NCBI RefSeq assembly: GCF_946887195.1
Contig: NZ_CAMPKE010000001.1
Span: forward strand, 124,001 to 188,000
Length of the DNA: 64,000 nucleotides
Direction: 5' to 3'
From: an uncultured Halomonas sp.
GTDB lineage: Bacteria > Pseudomonadota > Gammaproteobacteria > Pseudomonadales > Halomonadaceae
The notes below the pieces were generated by a model, which was not told the DNA's origin, ran no database searches, and saw only the letters and a program-made list of their open reading frames with translations. Positions within the stretch are counted from its first letter, which is position 1. Each line of letters opens with the position of its first letter. Positions 1 through 7,737 of this stretch are shown one piece after another. Position numbers and translations under genes: made by a program.

Positions 1-229
1 TCCGCAGGCAGGCGAGATACAGCAGGATCGCTTCGGGGCTCTTGTCGACCTGCACGGCAACCCGGTCGCCGGGTGCCACACCCAGCGAGATCAGCGCCGC
101 CGCCAATTGCTCGCTGGAGGCCAGGGCCTGGGCATGGCTGTAACGTCGGCCTCGTCGTGTGACGATGAAATCGGCATCCCCACGGGCCTGCATGCGCTCG
201 GCAAACGTCTCGAAGAGGTTACGGTTCAT
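1..229 (-). CDS. matB: Malonyl-CoA synthetase, N-terminal part (cut by window edge)
   Basis: Only the first 76 codons are present, and the rest lies left of the window. The peptide starts MNRNLFETFAERM and contains APGDRVAVQVDKSPE, the usual N-terminal region of ANL-superfamily acyl-CoA ligases. MatB activates malonate with ATP and CoA to malonyl-CoA in the cytoplasm. Its ATG overlaps the TGA of the malonyl-CoA decarboxylase gene by four bases (ATGA), so the two are translationally coupled. The specific assignment as MatB rests on this MatA neighbour; the visible fragment alone would only support a generic acyl-CoA ligase. Confidence 0.8.
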   Translation of the reverse strand, partial: MNRNLFETFAERMQARGDADFIVTRRGRRYSHAQALASSEQLAAALISLGVAPGDRVAVQVDKSPEAILLYLACLR

Positions 230-1596
230 TTTACGGTATCTCCCTTGAGCAGTTTGCGGGCACGTCGGCCGAGATCGCGCACCTCGGAAGAGCAGGCGAT
301 GGTGCCATCGGTGGTGTAGCGCTCATGATTGCGCTCGATATCCTCGAGCACGTAGAGGTAATTGATCATCAGACCGGCGGACTGATGAATGCCCTTGTCC
401 GAGGTATCGCCAAGCCAATTGATACGATGCAAGCGGGCGCCGTTGCCCAGATGAAAGCGCGCGACGGGGTTGAGCGGCTGGTCATGATCGTTCTTGATCG
501 ACAGCAGGTAATGCGCGGCGAGCGGCTTGACGAGGCTTTTGAGCCGCTCGACCTGGGTTTCGTCATTGCGCCACTCGGGGTCGTTGAGGTGCGCAAGCGT
601 CTCCCGGGCATCGGTGGCGAGCTGCTCGGGCGCATCCTGGCTTGTGAGAAACGTCGCTTCGAGCCATTGTCGAAAACCCGGTGCCGGCGAGAGCGTGACG
701 AAGTGGCGCAGGTTGGGTAGCTCCTGCTTGAGCTCCTGCACCACCTGCTTGATCAAAAAGTTACCGAACGAGATGCCGCGCAAGCCGGTCTGGCAATTGC
801 TGATGCCGAAGAAGGCGGCGGCATCGGCCGATTCCGGGTCATCGACATCGTACTTGTCGTTCAGGAGAATGCTCTGAATCTGATCGGGCAGACCCTTGTA
901 CAGCGCCACTTCGACGAAGATCAGCGGTTCATCGCCGATCGCCGGGTGAAAGAACGCGAAGCAGCGCCGGTCGCGGGCGTCCAGCCTGCGGCGAAGATCG
1001 TTCCAGTCGTGAATTGCATGCACCGCCTCGTAGCGGATGATCTTCTCGAGAATCACCGCTGGGGTGTTCCAGTCGATGCGTTTCAGGACCAGAAAACCGC
1101 GATTGAACCAGGAACCGAACAGATGCGCGAAGTCGGCATCGATCGCCGAGAACTCAGGATGTTCGGGCATCAGGCCGAGCAGGTCCTCGCGCATGCGTAC
1201 CAGATCGAACGTGCCGCCACTGGTCAGGTTGAGCCGGCGCAGTAGCTCCTGCCGGCGCGGTTCGCAGGCGTCGAAGAGCGTCTGCAGGTCGCGATCGTCG
1301 CGCGCTTCCCGATAGGCCGCATAGGCCGCGTCGATCGCCTGCGGGTCGGCGGAGAAATCCGAGCCCAGCGCGGCAAAAAAGCGCGATTTCTGCTCCGCGC
1401 TCAAGCGAGCGTAAAGCGCCAGCGCTCGGCCTGCCAGCGCGATGCTCGAGGCTTCGCCATCGCTCTCCAGCAGCGCCGTGCAGGCGCTGACCAATTGCAT
1501 GTGATCGGGATGAGCGGGCTCGCCGATACGCCGCCTCAGCAGTGCGTCACGCTGGGTAATGTTGCCGAAGAGTTCCTGCAGAAAACTCATGTTCAT
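226..1596 (-). CDS. matA: Malonyl-CoA decarboxylase
   Basis: 456 residues. The enzyme decarboxylates malonyl-CoA to acetyl-CoA, the second step of malonate use after MatB. Family hallmarks are visible: HPAIGDEPLIFVEVAL near residue 217, the block NCQTGLRGISFGNFLIKQV, then TLSPAPGF, whose serine corresponds to the proposed catalytic serine of the family. Nearer the C-terminus FHLGNGARLHRINW carries the conserved histidine. There is no targeting sequence, as expected for a bacterial cytoplasmic form. The ATG at 1596 follows a strong GGAGG ribosome site. It lies 21 bases after the TRAP permease gene and overlaps matB, so it is the fourth gene of a transport-plus-catabolism operon. Confidence 0.95.
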   Translation of the reverse strand: MNMSFLQELFGNITQRDALLRRRIGEPAHPDHMQLVSACTALLESDGEASSIALAGRALALYARLSAEQKSRFFAALGSDFSADPQAIDAAYAAYREARDDRDLQTLFDACEPRRQELLRRLNLTSGGTFDLVRMREDLLGLMPEHPEFSAIDADFAHLFGSWFNRGFLVLKRIDWNTPAVILEKIIRYEAVHAIHDWNDLRRRLDARDRRCFAFFHPAIGDEPLIFVEVALYKGLPDQIQSILLNDKYDVDDPESADAAAFFGISNCQTGLRGISFGNFLIKQVVQELKQELPNLRHFVTLSPAPGFRQWLEATFLTSQDAPEQLATDARETLAHLNDPEWRNDETQVERLKSLVKPLAAHYLLSIKNDHDQPLNPVARFHLGNGARLHRINWLGDTSDKGIHQSAGLMINYLYVLEDIERNHERYTTDGTIACSSEVRDLGRRARKLLKGDTVK

Positions 1597-1617
1597 CGTT
1601 TCCTCCTTACCGGCTCT

Positions 1618-2946
1618 TCAGCCCATGATCAGGTTGGGTAGCCACGTGACGATGCCCGGGAAGAAGCATAAAAGCAGAATGCCAAACACCATGCACAGCG
1701 CGTAGGGCAGGCTGCCGAGCAGCACGTCGCGCAGGGCGATATCCGGGGCGATGCCCTTGATGATGAACAGATTCAACCCGACGGGCGGTGTGATCAGTCC
1801 GATTTCCAGGTTGATGGTCAGCACCACCGCGAACCAGTAAGGGTCGAAGTTGGCCTCCAGGATGATCGGCATGAGAATCGGCGCCGCCATCACGATGACC
1901 GCCACTGGTGGCAGAAAGAAGCCGGCGACCAGCAGGAACACGTTGATGACCGCCATCAGCACCCAGCGATTGACCTCGAGATCGGCGATCGCACCAGCCA
2001 CGGTTTGCGTGATGAACATCGAGGACAGGGCAAAGGCGAAGATCTCGGCGGCGGCGATGATCAGCATGATCATCACGCTTTCGCGCAGGGCGTCGCGCAT
2101 GATGATCCTGATCGGCCCGGCCTGCCACATGCGATAGACGATGATCGCCAGTGCCAGGCACAGGAAAGCGCCGGCTCCCGCCGCTTCGGAGGGCGTGGCG
2201 ACGCCGCCGTAAAGCGCGAACAGTATGCCCGTGACCACGACCAGAAACGGCAGCACACGCACCAGCGCCTGCAGGTTGCCTTCGACGTTCTCCTTGACCT
2301 GGGCGGCGGCCTCGGCCACCGGATTGGGGCTATGATAGCCACCGGCCAATTGGCAGGCGATCAGTGTCCAGATCATGAACAGACCGGCCAGCATCAACCC
2401 GGGAATGGCGCCGGCGATGAATAGCCGACCGATCGAGGTCTCGGTGGCAATGCCATAGACGATCATGGTGACCGAAGGGGGAATGAGAATGCCCAGCGTG
2501 CCGCCCGCCGCGATACAGCCGGCAGCGACGCCATCCGGATAGCCGCGCTTGCGCATTTCGGGAATGCCCATCTTGCCGATTGCCGCGGCGGTCGCGGGCG
2601 ATGAACCCGAGAGCGCGGCAAAGATGGAGCAGGCGCCGATGTTGGAGATGGCCAGCCCACCCGGCATTTTGCCCAGCCACAGATCGAGAGAGCGATACAG
2701 ATCGCGCCCGGTTGGTGACGAGGCGACCGCCGCGCCCATCAGGATGAACATGGGTATCGCCACGAAGGCGAACGAGGCAATGCTGTGAAAGAAGGTTTCA
2801 CCGAAATAGGTCAATTCGCCCAGGCCCCGGTCGAGAACCAGGGCGACCAGGGAAACGCCGCCGAGTGCGAAGGCGATGGGCGTGCCGATCGCCATCAATA
2901 CGAACAGCGCGGTGACGACCAGGATACCGCTGGTGACTGGATCCAT
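1618..2946 (-). CDS. matM: TRAP transporter large permease (DctM type), malonate
   Basis: 442 residues, about a dozen hydrophobic segments, with the DctM features SGSSPATAAAIGKMGIPEM and LGILIPPSVTMIVYG. It is the channel-forming subunit of a tripartite ATP-independent periplasmic transporter driven by an ion gradient. The ATG at 2946 (MDPVTSGILVV) was preferred over the longer in-frame reading, whose 40 extra residues overlap the small permease gene and do not look like a DctM N-terminus. Two bases separate it from the small subunit's stop codon. Malonate as substrate is inferred from matA and matB downstream in the same transcription unit; C4-dicarboxylates are the alternative. Confidence 0.92.
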   Translation of the reverse strand: MDPVTSGILVVTALFVLMAIGTPIAFALGGVSLVALVLDRGLGELTYFGETFFHSIASFAFVAIPMFILMGAAVASSPTGRDLYRSLDLWLGKMPGGLAISNIGACSIFAALSGSSPATAAAIGKMGIPEMRKRGYPDGVAAGCIAAGGTLGILIPPSVTMIVYGIATETSIGRLFIAGAIPGLMLAGLFMIWTLIACQLAGGYHSPNPVAEAAAQVKENVEGNLQALVRVLPFLVVVTGILFALYGGVATPSEAAGAGAFLCLALAIIVYRMWQAGPIRIIMRDALRESVMIMLIIAAAEIFAFALSSMFITQTVAGAIADLEVNRWVLMAVINVFLLVAGFFLPPVAVIVMAAPILMPIILEANFDPYWFAVVLTINLEIGLITPPVGLNLFIIKGIAPDIALRDVLLGSLPYALCMVFGILLLCFFPGIVTWLPNLIMG

Positions 2947-2948
2947 GT

Positions 2949-3470
2949 TCAGGACTCCCCACGCAGAATTTCCGCTACGTATTGCAGCGAGAGCAGGCTG
3001 ATGCCGATCGCCATGGGTAGCAGCGCCGGCCATAGCGGCGGATTCCAGACCGTACCGGTGGTCCACCCCAGGCTGTAGGCCTCGATGACGTAGTGCCAGG
3101 CGCCGTAACTCAGGGCCACGCAGAAGCTCAGCCCCACCAGTGAAGCGACAAGCAGCATGAGCTTGCGGGTTATTCCACCGATGGCATCGGGAAGCGCGGT
3201 GACCGCCACGTGCCCGCCGGTCATCAATACATAGGGGGTACCGAGCAGCATCGATGCGGTGATCGAGAAGATGGTGAATTCCGTTTGCCAGACGGTACTC
3301 TCACCCAGGATGTAGCGCATGAAGATCATGTGGCAGATCGCCAGGACGCCGATCGCGAGCAGGGCTCCGGCGATGACGGCAACGATGCTGGATAAGGTGT
3401 CCATGAAACGGATATAGGCACCGATAACGCCATGGTTGGACGCTATCGGATGGCTCGAGGATTCGGCCAT
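2949..3470 (-). CDS. matQ: TRAP transporter small permease (DctQ type)
   Basis: 173 residues with four predicted membrane segments (around residues 30-50, 65-85, 105-125 and 145-165), the usual DctQ topology. Residues such as FMRYILGESTVWQTE after the second half of helix one match the family. It forms the membrane complex with the large permease encoded next and accepts substrate delivered by the periplasmic binding protein. The start at 3470 has a GGGGAGA ribosome site. It lies between the binding protein and large permease genes in the order P-Q-M, which is common for dicarboxylate TRAP operons. Confidence 0.9.
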   Translation of the reverse strand: MAESSSHPIASNHGVIGAYIRFMDTLSSIVAVIAGALLAIGVLAICHMIFMRYILGESTVWQTEFTIFSITASMLLGTPYVLMTGGHVAVTALPDAIGGITRKLMLLVASLVGLSFCVALSYGAWHYVIEAYSLGWTTGTVWNPPLWPALLPMAIGISLLSLQYVAEILRGES

Positions 3471-3556
3471 GTTCTCCCCTCGACGTCGATGGTCTGAATG
3501 GCCGTCTCGTCAGAGACGGCCGGTCGCAGTTGATATCGCTCGTGGTTCGACGTCTG

Positions 3557-4555
3557 TTATTCCACGGCGAGCGCCGCGTCGATGAGTTCCTGGCCGTTGG
3601 GGACGTTCTCGGCGAAGGTTTTGTAGGAACTCTGCTTGGCGATATCCAGCCAGGCCTGATAGTCCTCGGCGGACATGTTGACGACCTTGACGCCGTTCTC
3701 CTTGAAGATATCGACCATCTCCTGGTCGAGTGCGGCGGCCTCTTCGGCGAAGAATTCCTCGGCTTTCTGACCGGCATCGAGCAATGCCTGCTGCTGCTCC
3801 TCGTTGAGGCCGTCCCAGCTCTGCTCGGAAATCAGAATCGGCTCGTACATGAACCACAGGGCGTTTTCGCCGGGGGCGGTCAGGCAATCGACCTGCTCGT
3901 AGATGCGGTAGGATACGAACGAGCCGGACGACGTATTGGCGCCATCGAGAACGCCGGTCTGCATGGCGGTGTAGATTTCCGAGGATGGCATCGAGGCGAT
4001 CGACGCGCCGGCGGTGGCCAGCATTTCATCGAACGCCGGGCCCGCCGCACGCATGGTCTGGCCTTCGACCGTATCGGGCGAGGTGATGCAACGCATGCTC
4101 GAGGCAAAACCGCCGGCCAGCCAGGCATCGGCGAGCACGCGCGCACCGGCCTCGTTGATGACCTCCTTGATCATGTCCATGAACTCGGAATCGTTCAGTC
4201 GTTGGGCGCGTTCGTGATTGCGCACCAGCCCGGGCATCAGAGTCGCCGAGAACTCGGGATGGCGACCGCTGGCGTAATCGAGCGGCAGCGATGTCATGTC
4301 CAACCGGCCACGCACCAGCGCGCCCCATTGCTCCTTGGCCTTGAACAGCGATTGGCCGGGATAGACCTGGATTTCCAGGTCGACGTCGGCAGCGGCGACT
4401 TCATCGGCCATCAGCTGAGCCATTTCGTCACGCACGTCCCCCTGGCCGCCGGGAAACTGGTGGGACAGGCGCAACACGGTTTGCGCCGAAGCGGCCGTGC
4501 TGAAGGCGAGAATCAGAGCCGCCGCAGTAACCGCGGAGGTGAGTTGGCGTTTCAT
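3557..4555 (-). CDS. matP: TRAP transporter periplasmic binding protein (DctP type), malonate
   Basis: 332 residues. MKRQLTSAVTAAALILAFSTAASAQ is a clear Sec signal peptide with cleavage after ASA, followed by VLRLSHQFPGG typical of DctP proteins. The block EGQTMRAAGPAFDEM carries the arginine that normally pairs with the substrate carboxylate. The ATG at 4555 was chosen because the signal peptide starts there and AGGAGA precedes it; the open frame upstream has no homology-like sequence. It is the first gene of the malonate operon, transcribed divergently from the GntR gene. The ligand is inferred from the matAB genes downstream. Confidence 0.92.
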   Translation of the reverse strand: MKRQLTSAVTAAALILAFSTAASAQTVLRLSHQFPGGQGDVRDEMAQLMADEVAAADVDLEIQVYPGQSLFKAKEQWGALVRGRLDMTSLPLDYASGRHPEFSATLMPGLVRNHERAQRLNDSEFMDMIKEVINEAGARVLADAWLAGGFASSMRCITSPDTVEGQTMRAAGPAFDEMLATAGASIASMPSSEIYTAMQTGVLDGANTSSGSFVSYRIYEQVDCLTAPGENALWFMYEPILISEQSWDGLNEEQQQALLDAGQKAEEFFAEEAAALDQEMVDIFKENGVKVVNMSAEDYQAWLDIAKQSSYKTFAENVPNGQELIDAALAVE

Positions 4556-4590
4556 AGCGTCTCCTGAGAATATTATTCTTGTGTAATGTG

Positions 4591-4607
4591 TATCAGCGTT
4601 GCTGATA
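4591..4607. promoter_or_regulatory. Perfect inverted repeat, candidate GntR operator for the malonate operon
   Basis: TATCAGC-GTT-GCTGATA is a perfect 7-bp inverted repeat between the divergent matP and gntR genes. It lies just beyond the putative -10 box of matP, where bound repressor would block initiation. A second pair, ATATAC (4607-4612) and GTATAT (4628-4633), flanks the promoter. FadR-type GntR proteins bind short palindromes in exactly this kind of position, but binding here is inferred. Confidence 0.5.
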
Positions 4608-4613
4608 TATACT

Positions 4614-4642
4614 TCAATAGCCGTTGTGTATATTGGTGTCAA
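4614..4642 (-). promoter_or_regulatory. Putative sigma-70 promoter of matPQMAB
   Basis: On the minus strand a perfect TTGACA (4637-4642) is followed after 17 bases by TATTGA (4614-4619), a weak -10 box. The start of transcription would fall near 4607, at the edge of the palindrome 4591-4607. The consensus -35 with a poor -10 suits a regulated promoter. Confidence 0.4.
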
Positions 4643-4676
4643 TGTTATGCCGCTAGACCAAAGTGGCAGGGGTTGA

Positions 4677-5396
4677 ATGACAAGCCATGACGAGAGCTGG
4701 AGGTGGCCTGTGAATGGTGAGAAGCGATCGAATGCCCAACGACTGAGAGATTCGCTGGAGGATGACATCATCAATGGGCGCCGGGCGCCCGGGGAGCGTC
4801 TCGATCCCGAAGCCCTGGCCAGGCAGTTCAATGTTTCCCGCACACCGATTCGCGAAGCGATCGTGCAACTGACCGCCAGCGGTCTGGTGACGGTATCGCC
4901 CAAGAAAGGTACGTTCGTCGCCAGGATCGGCGTCGCTCAGTTGATCGAGATGTTCGAGGTCATGGCCGAACTCGAAGGCATGTGCGGCCGTTTGGCCGCT
5001 CGGCGAATCACCGCCGAGGAGTTGACGACTCTGCGCGAGGCGCTGGCGCGCTGCGAGGCGTCGGCCGGGCAGGGCGACCCCGACGACTACTATTATGAGA
5101 ACGAGCGCTTCCATCACTGTATCTATGCGGCAAGTCACAACGATTTTCTCGCCAGCGAAGCACATCAACTCAAGCAGCGCCTGAAGCCCTACCGGCGCTT
5201 GCAGCTTCAGGTGCGTCATCGGGTGAACAGCTCGCTTGGCGAGCATGGTGAAATCGTCGAGGCGATCGCGGCGGGCGATTCGCAGCGTGCCGAGCAGGCC
5301 CTGCGCAGTCATGTGCTGATTCAAGGGGAGCGATTCAGCGACTTCGCCGCGAGCGTGCAAAAGCTCAATGGCAAGGGGGCGATGGTGCCGCAATGA
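4677..5396 (+). CDS. matR: GntR-family (FadR subfamily) transcriptional regulator of malonate genes
   Basis: 239 residues. The N-terminal winged helix-turn-helix includes RQFNVSRTPIREAIVQL (residues about 48-64) and SPKKGTFVARI, the GntR signature. The C-terminal all-helical FCD domain contains FHHCIYAASHND and the metal-type histidines seen in this subfamily (HGEIVEAIAAGD). It is divergent from matP across 121 bases containing a perfect palindrome, so it probably controls the malonate operon, with malonate or malonyl-CoA as possible effector. The symbol is by context, not proof. ATG at 4677 has CAGGGG upstream. Its stop codon is inside a long hairpin. Confidence 0.85.
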   Translation: MTSHDESWRWPVNGEKRSNAQRLRDSLEDDIINGRRAPGERLDPEALARQFNVSRTPIREAIVQLTASGLVTVSPKKGTFVARIGVAQLIEMFEVMAELEGMCGRLAARRITAEELTTLREALARCEASAGQGDPDDYYYENERFHHCIYAASHNDFLASEAHQLKQRLKPYRRLQLQVRHRVNSSLGEHGEIVEAIAAGDSQRAEQALRSHVLIQGERFSDFAASVQKLNGKGAMVPQ

Positions 5397-5424
5397 AACC
5401 CAGGACACCCCTGGGTTTCATTGC
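5390..5424. terminator. 15-bp perfect hairpin across the gntR stop codon, between convergent genes
   Basis: Arms 5390-5404 and 5410-5424 are perfectly complementary over 15 bp with a 5-base loop. The left arm contains the TGA stop of the regulator gene. No run of T follows on the plus strand, so an intrinsic terminator is less certain. The hairpin lies between convergent genes and could serve both directions or protect mRNA 3' ends. Confidence 0.55.
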
Positions 5425-5432
5425 ACCGGCGA

Positions 5433-6548
5433 TCAACCGCCGCGCGTGGGCGGCTCGGAATGGGGTTGCGTGGAGGAGCTATCGGAGTGCGTGTCCGATG
5501 ACAGCGGTTTATCCGACGTCATCGGCTTGTCTGACGATGATGACGGTTGATGGGTTGCCCCGGCCTTGGCGAACTCCGAGTGTTGCGGCGCCGTCGTTAC
5601 GCCTGGCGACGCTGCATGGCTAGGAGAAGACGCTGCATGGCCAGGAGAAGGAGAAGCGCCTGGCCGTGACGCCTCGGTGCCCGACGTCTCGCTTTTCTTG
5701 TGCATCTTGGCCTGCGCCTTTTCGGCCTGCTGCTGCCCGGCGCTGGCGGCTTTATCCAACGTCTTGTCTCGCTTGTCACCCAGATATTCATCTTCGGCGC
5801 GTGTCGATGGTAGCAAGCCACCCAGCGCCGCGCCGAGCGCTATTCCCAGCGCTCCCGCGACCAGCGGATGCTCTTGAACGAAATGAGAGACCTCACTCCC
5901 GGCTCCCTGAGCCTTGTGAGAAAGGCTGCCCATGGTCGAGCTTCCGTTTGCGCGTGAGGTTTTGTCGCGTACGTTATTCATCATATGTCGTGCCTTGTCT
6001 TTGGTGGCTCCCATTCTGCTTCTTCCTTTGTCATGACGCCCCGAGTGGTTCGTGGGGGCGCCGACCAAGGTCGGATCCGTCCCCGAGGAAGTCGTGCCGG
6101 CGCCTATCGTCCCGGTTGCCGATCGATCGGTTGCACCAGCGGCTGGGGTCGTCACGGATGGGGCGGCTGGCGATGTCGCGCTCGGTAGTGGGGAGGAATG
6201 CGTGGCCATGCTGGAACGATTGACTGCCGAGCCATGACCCAGATGACTATCTTCATGATGGTAGTGATCGTCATGATGACGATCGTGCCGTGAGTTGGAG
6301 ATTATCAGCCAACCCAGACCGATACCCGTGAGCATGACGGGCATGGGATTTTGCTTGATCACTGTGCCGAGGTTAGTCACGAAATCGTTGGCGCCTCCTT
6401 GACGCACATATTCATAGGTATCGTTGAGTATCTGCCGGGGAGAGAATTTTTCTTCCAGCTGATTGAGCGTATCGTCCAGTCGCGAACGCGTCTGTTCGAT
6501 ATCCGATTCGATCTCGTCCGGGTCACGGTGATTGTCGTGCTGAGTCAT
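5433..6548 (-). CDS. DUF3618-domain membrane protein with long low-complexity tail
   Basis: 371 residues. The first 60 match DUF3618 (DPDEIESDIEQTRSRLDDTL, then LEEKFSPRQI), an amphipathic coiled segment. A membrane segment follows (PVMLTGIGLGWLIIS), then a His-Asp-rich stretch, a Ser/Thr/Ala/Gly linker, and a second hydrophobic segment (VAGALGIALGAALGGLLP) near residue 235. The C-terminal 120 residues are Ser/Pro/Thr-rich and contain a 7-residue tandem repeat. The function of DUF3618 proteins is unknown; they commonly sit with holin-like and YqjD-like genes, as here. Its ATG overlaps the stop of the upstream holin-like gene (ATGA). Confidence 0.85.
   Translation of the reverse strand: MTQHDNHRDPDEIESDIEQTRSRLDDTLNQLEEKFSPRQILNDTYEYVRQGGANDFVTNLGTVIKQNPMPVMLTGIGLGWLIISNSRHDRHHDDHYHHEDSHLGHGSAVNRSSMATHSSPLPSATSPAAPSVTTPAAGATDRSATGTIGAGTTSSGTDPTLVGAPTNHSGRHDKGRSRMGATKDKARHMMNNVRDKTSRANGSSTMGSLSHKAQGAGSEVSHFVQEHPLVAGALGIALGAALGGLLPSTRAEDEYLGDKRDKTLDKAASAGQQQAEKAQAKMHKKSETSGTEASRPGASPSPGHAASSPSHAASPGVTTAPQHSEFAKAGATHQPSSSSDKPMTSDKPLSSDTHSDSSSTQPHSEPPTRGG
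5608..5649. repeat. Two tandem 21-bp repeats within the DUF3618 gene
   Basis: 5608-5628 and 5629-5649 match at 20 of 21 bases. In the minus-strand gene they encode two copies of a seven-residue unit (SPGHAAS / SPSHAAS) in the low-complexity tail. The length is a multiple of three, so copy-number change would keep the frame. Confidence 0.85.
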
Positions 6549-6964
6549 TTCATCTGCTCCTTTACCTTCTCTTCATGCTGTTTCGCAAAGCCACGGTCGT
6601 TCTTTACGCTGGCCATGCTTCTGCGGGGCATCAAGCTTTGCGACTTGAGCTTTTTACGGCCGCTTTGCAGCATGATGAGGCCGATAATGACGACGATGAC
6701 TCCGACAATGAGTGCCGAGAGCCAAGGCGTCATCTCGGGAGGTAATACGGTATTGAGTCCATAGACCGCAGCGGCTAGAAGAACGAGAAAACCGCTCATC
6801 AATACGCCGCCGGCAATCGCGATGGAGGCGATGCCTCCGATTGCCTGCGATGACTTTTCCGACAATTCGGCCTTCGCTAACTCCACTTCCTTGCGAACGA
6901 GGGTCGTGATTTCGTTGGTGAGATCGGAAATCAGCGAACCGAAAGAGGGCTTATCTGGTTCCAT
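6545..6964 (-). CDS. Phage-holin-3-6-family (YqjE-like) membrane protein
   Basis: 139 residues. An N-terminal amphipathic helix (SLISDLTNEITTLVRKEVEL, residues about 10-29) precedes two membrane segments (around 42-65 and 78-103) and a basic C-terminus. This matches the so-called putative actinobacterial holin-X / phage holin 3 superfamily, which includes chromosomal YqjE-like proteins and does not imply a prophage; no lysis or phage genes are near. It lies in an operon with the DUF3618 protein (four-base overlap) and the YqjD-like protein 43 bases upstream. Precise role unknown, presumably at the inner membrane. Confidence 0.8.
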   Translation of the reverse strand: MEPDKPSFGSLISDLTNEITTLVRKEVELAKAELSEKSSQAIGGIASIAIAGGVLMSGFLVLLAAAVYGLNTVLPPEMTPWLSALIVGVIVVIIGLIMLQSGRKKLKSQSLMPRRSMASVKNDRGFAKQHEEKVKEQMK

Positions 6965-7007
6965 GATGTCTTGCCTCCCTGGCTATGACAATTGGCGAGA
7001 TTCACCG

Positions 7008-7538
7008 CTAGAGGGTTGGCTCGGAAGTTCCGCTATGCAGGGCTCCGCCATGCTGCGAGTAGCCATGCTGGGAAGCGGTGTGTCGATGGCTGCGCTCGCC
7101 TGAACTCTTCATGAAACGCGCCAGCAAGAACCCCGTGGCAATGGCTCCGCCGATGAAGACCGCAGGCTGACGGCGGCTGTAATCCTTTGCCTGTGTCAGT
7201 AGCGTCTCGATATCCCTGTCACGCAGACGCTCGGAAAGCACATCCGTGCTTCTGGCGAGGTTGTTGGCGCAACTCGAGAAGTAGTGCTGATCCTGCTCAT
7301 CGAATTGCTCGGCCATCTTGTGAAACACGCTGGCTAGCTTGCCGGTCTGGTCCGCCGCCATGCCCTTTTGCTGATTGAGCAGCCCCGTAGCCCGCTCCCG
7401 CGCCGCGCTATTCAAGTCTTGCGCGGTATGCTTGGTCCGGTCCTTGAGGTCTTCGGTAGACGATGTGCTTGTCGTGGATGACGAGGTTCCCGTATGGGAC
7501 TGTGAGCTTGGGTAAGTGGATTTTTCTGAATCGGCCAT
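7008..7538 (-). CDS. YqjD/ElaB-like tail-anchored membrane protein
   Basis: 176 residues. A Ser/Thr-rich N-terminus is followed by a charged helical region (about residues 30-120) and one hydrophobic segment near the end, QPAVFIGGAIATGFLLARFM (about 133-152). This layout resembles E. coli YqjD and ElaB, stationary-phase inner-membrane proteins reported to bind ribosomes. Similarity is one of architecture, and full homology is not proven. A GGAGGTTAG ribosome site precedes the ATG. First gene of the three-gene operon, transcribed away from pncC. Osmotic or stationary-phase control would fit the family but is inferred. Confidence 0.7.
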   Translation of the reverse strand: MADSEKSTYPSSQSHTGTSSSTTSTSSTEDLKDRTKHTAQDLNSAARERATGLLNQQKGMAADQTGKLASVFHKMAEQFDEQDQHYFSSCANNLARSTDVLSERLRDRDIETLLTQAKDYSRRQPAVFIGGAIATGFLLARFMKSSGERSHRHTASQHGYSQHGGALHSGTSEPTL

Positions 7539-7737
7539 AAGTCTAACCTCCGTTTACAAACATGAGCGTAAATTGCGGAAATCCGCTAAATGGCTATCTT
7601 CCCTGAAGGTGGCTTCATCTCGAAAAATAGTTCTCCTGCCAAGTCTGTCAATGCCCTTCGATGACTACACTGCGTAATTGAAGGAGCGTTGTTACTTTTT
7701 CAGGATAACGAACTGATTTTTGCACTGGATGAAAGCA

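Noticed and set aside
2947..3066. 40-residue N-terminal extension of the TRAP large permease
   Set aside because: It overlaps the small permease gene in another frame; MDPVTSGILVV is the natural DctM start.
3530..4567. 345-residue plus-strand frame opposite matP
   Set aside because: Antisense shadow of a clear DctP gene; no family pattern, composition typical of reverse-frame reading.
6545..6964. Phage holin as a sign of a prophage
   Set aside because: The holin-3 superfamily includes ordinary chromosomal proteins; there are no other phage genes nearby.
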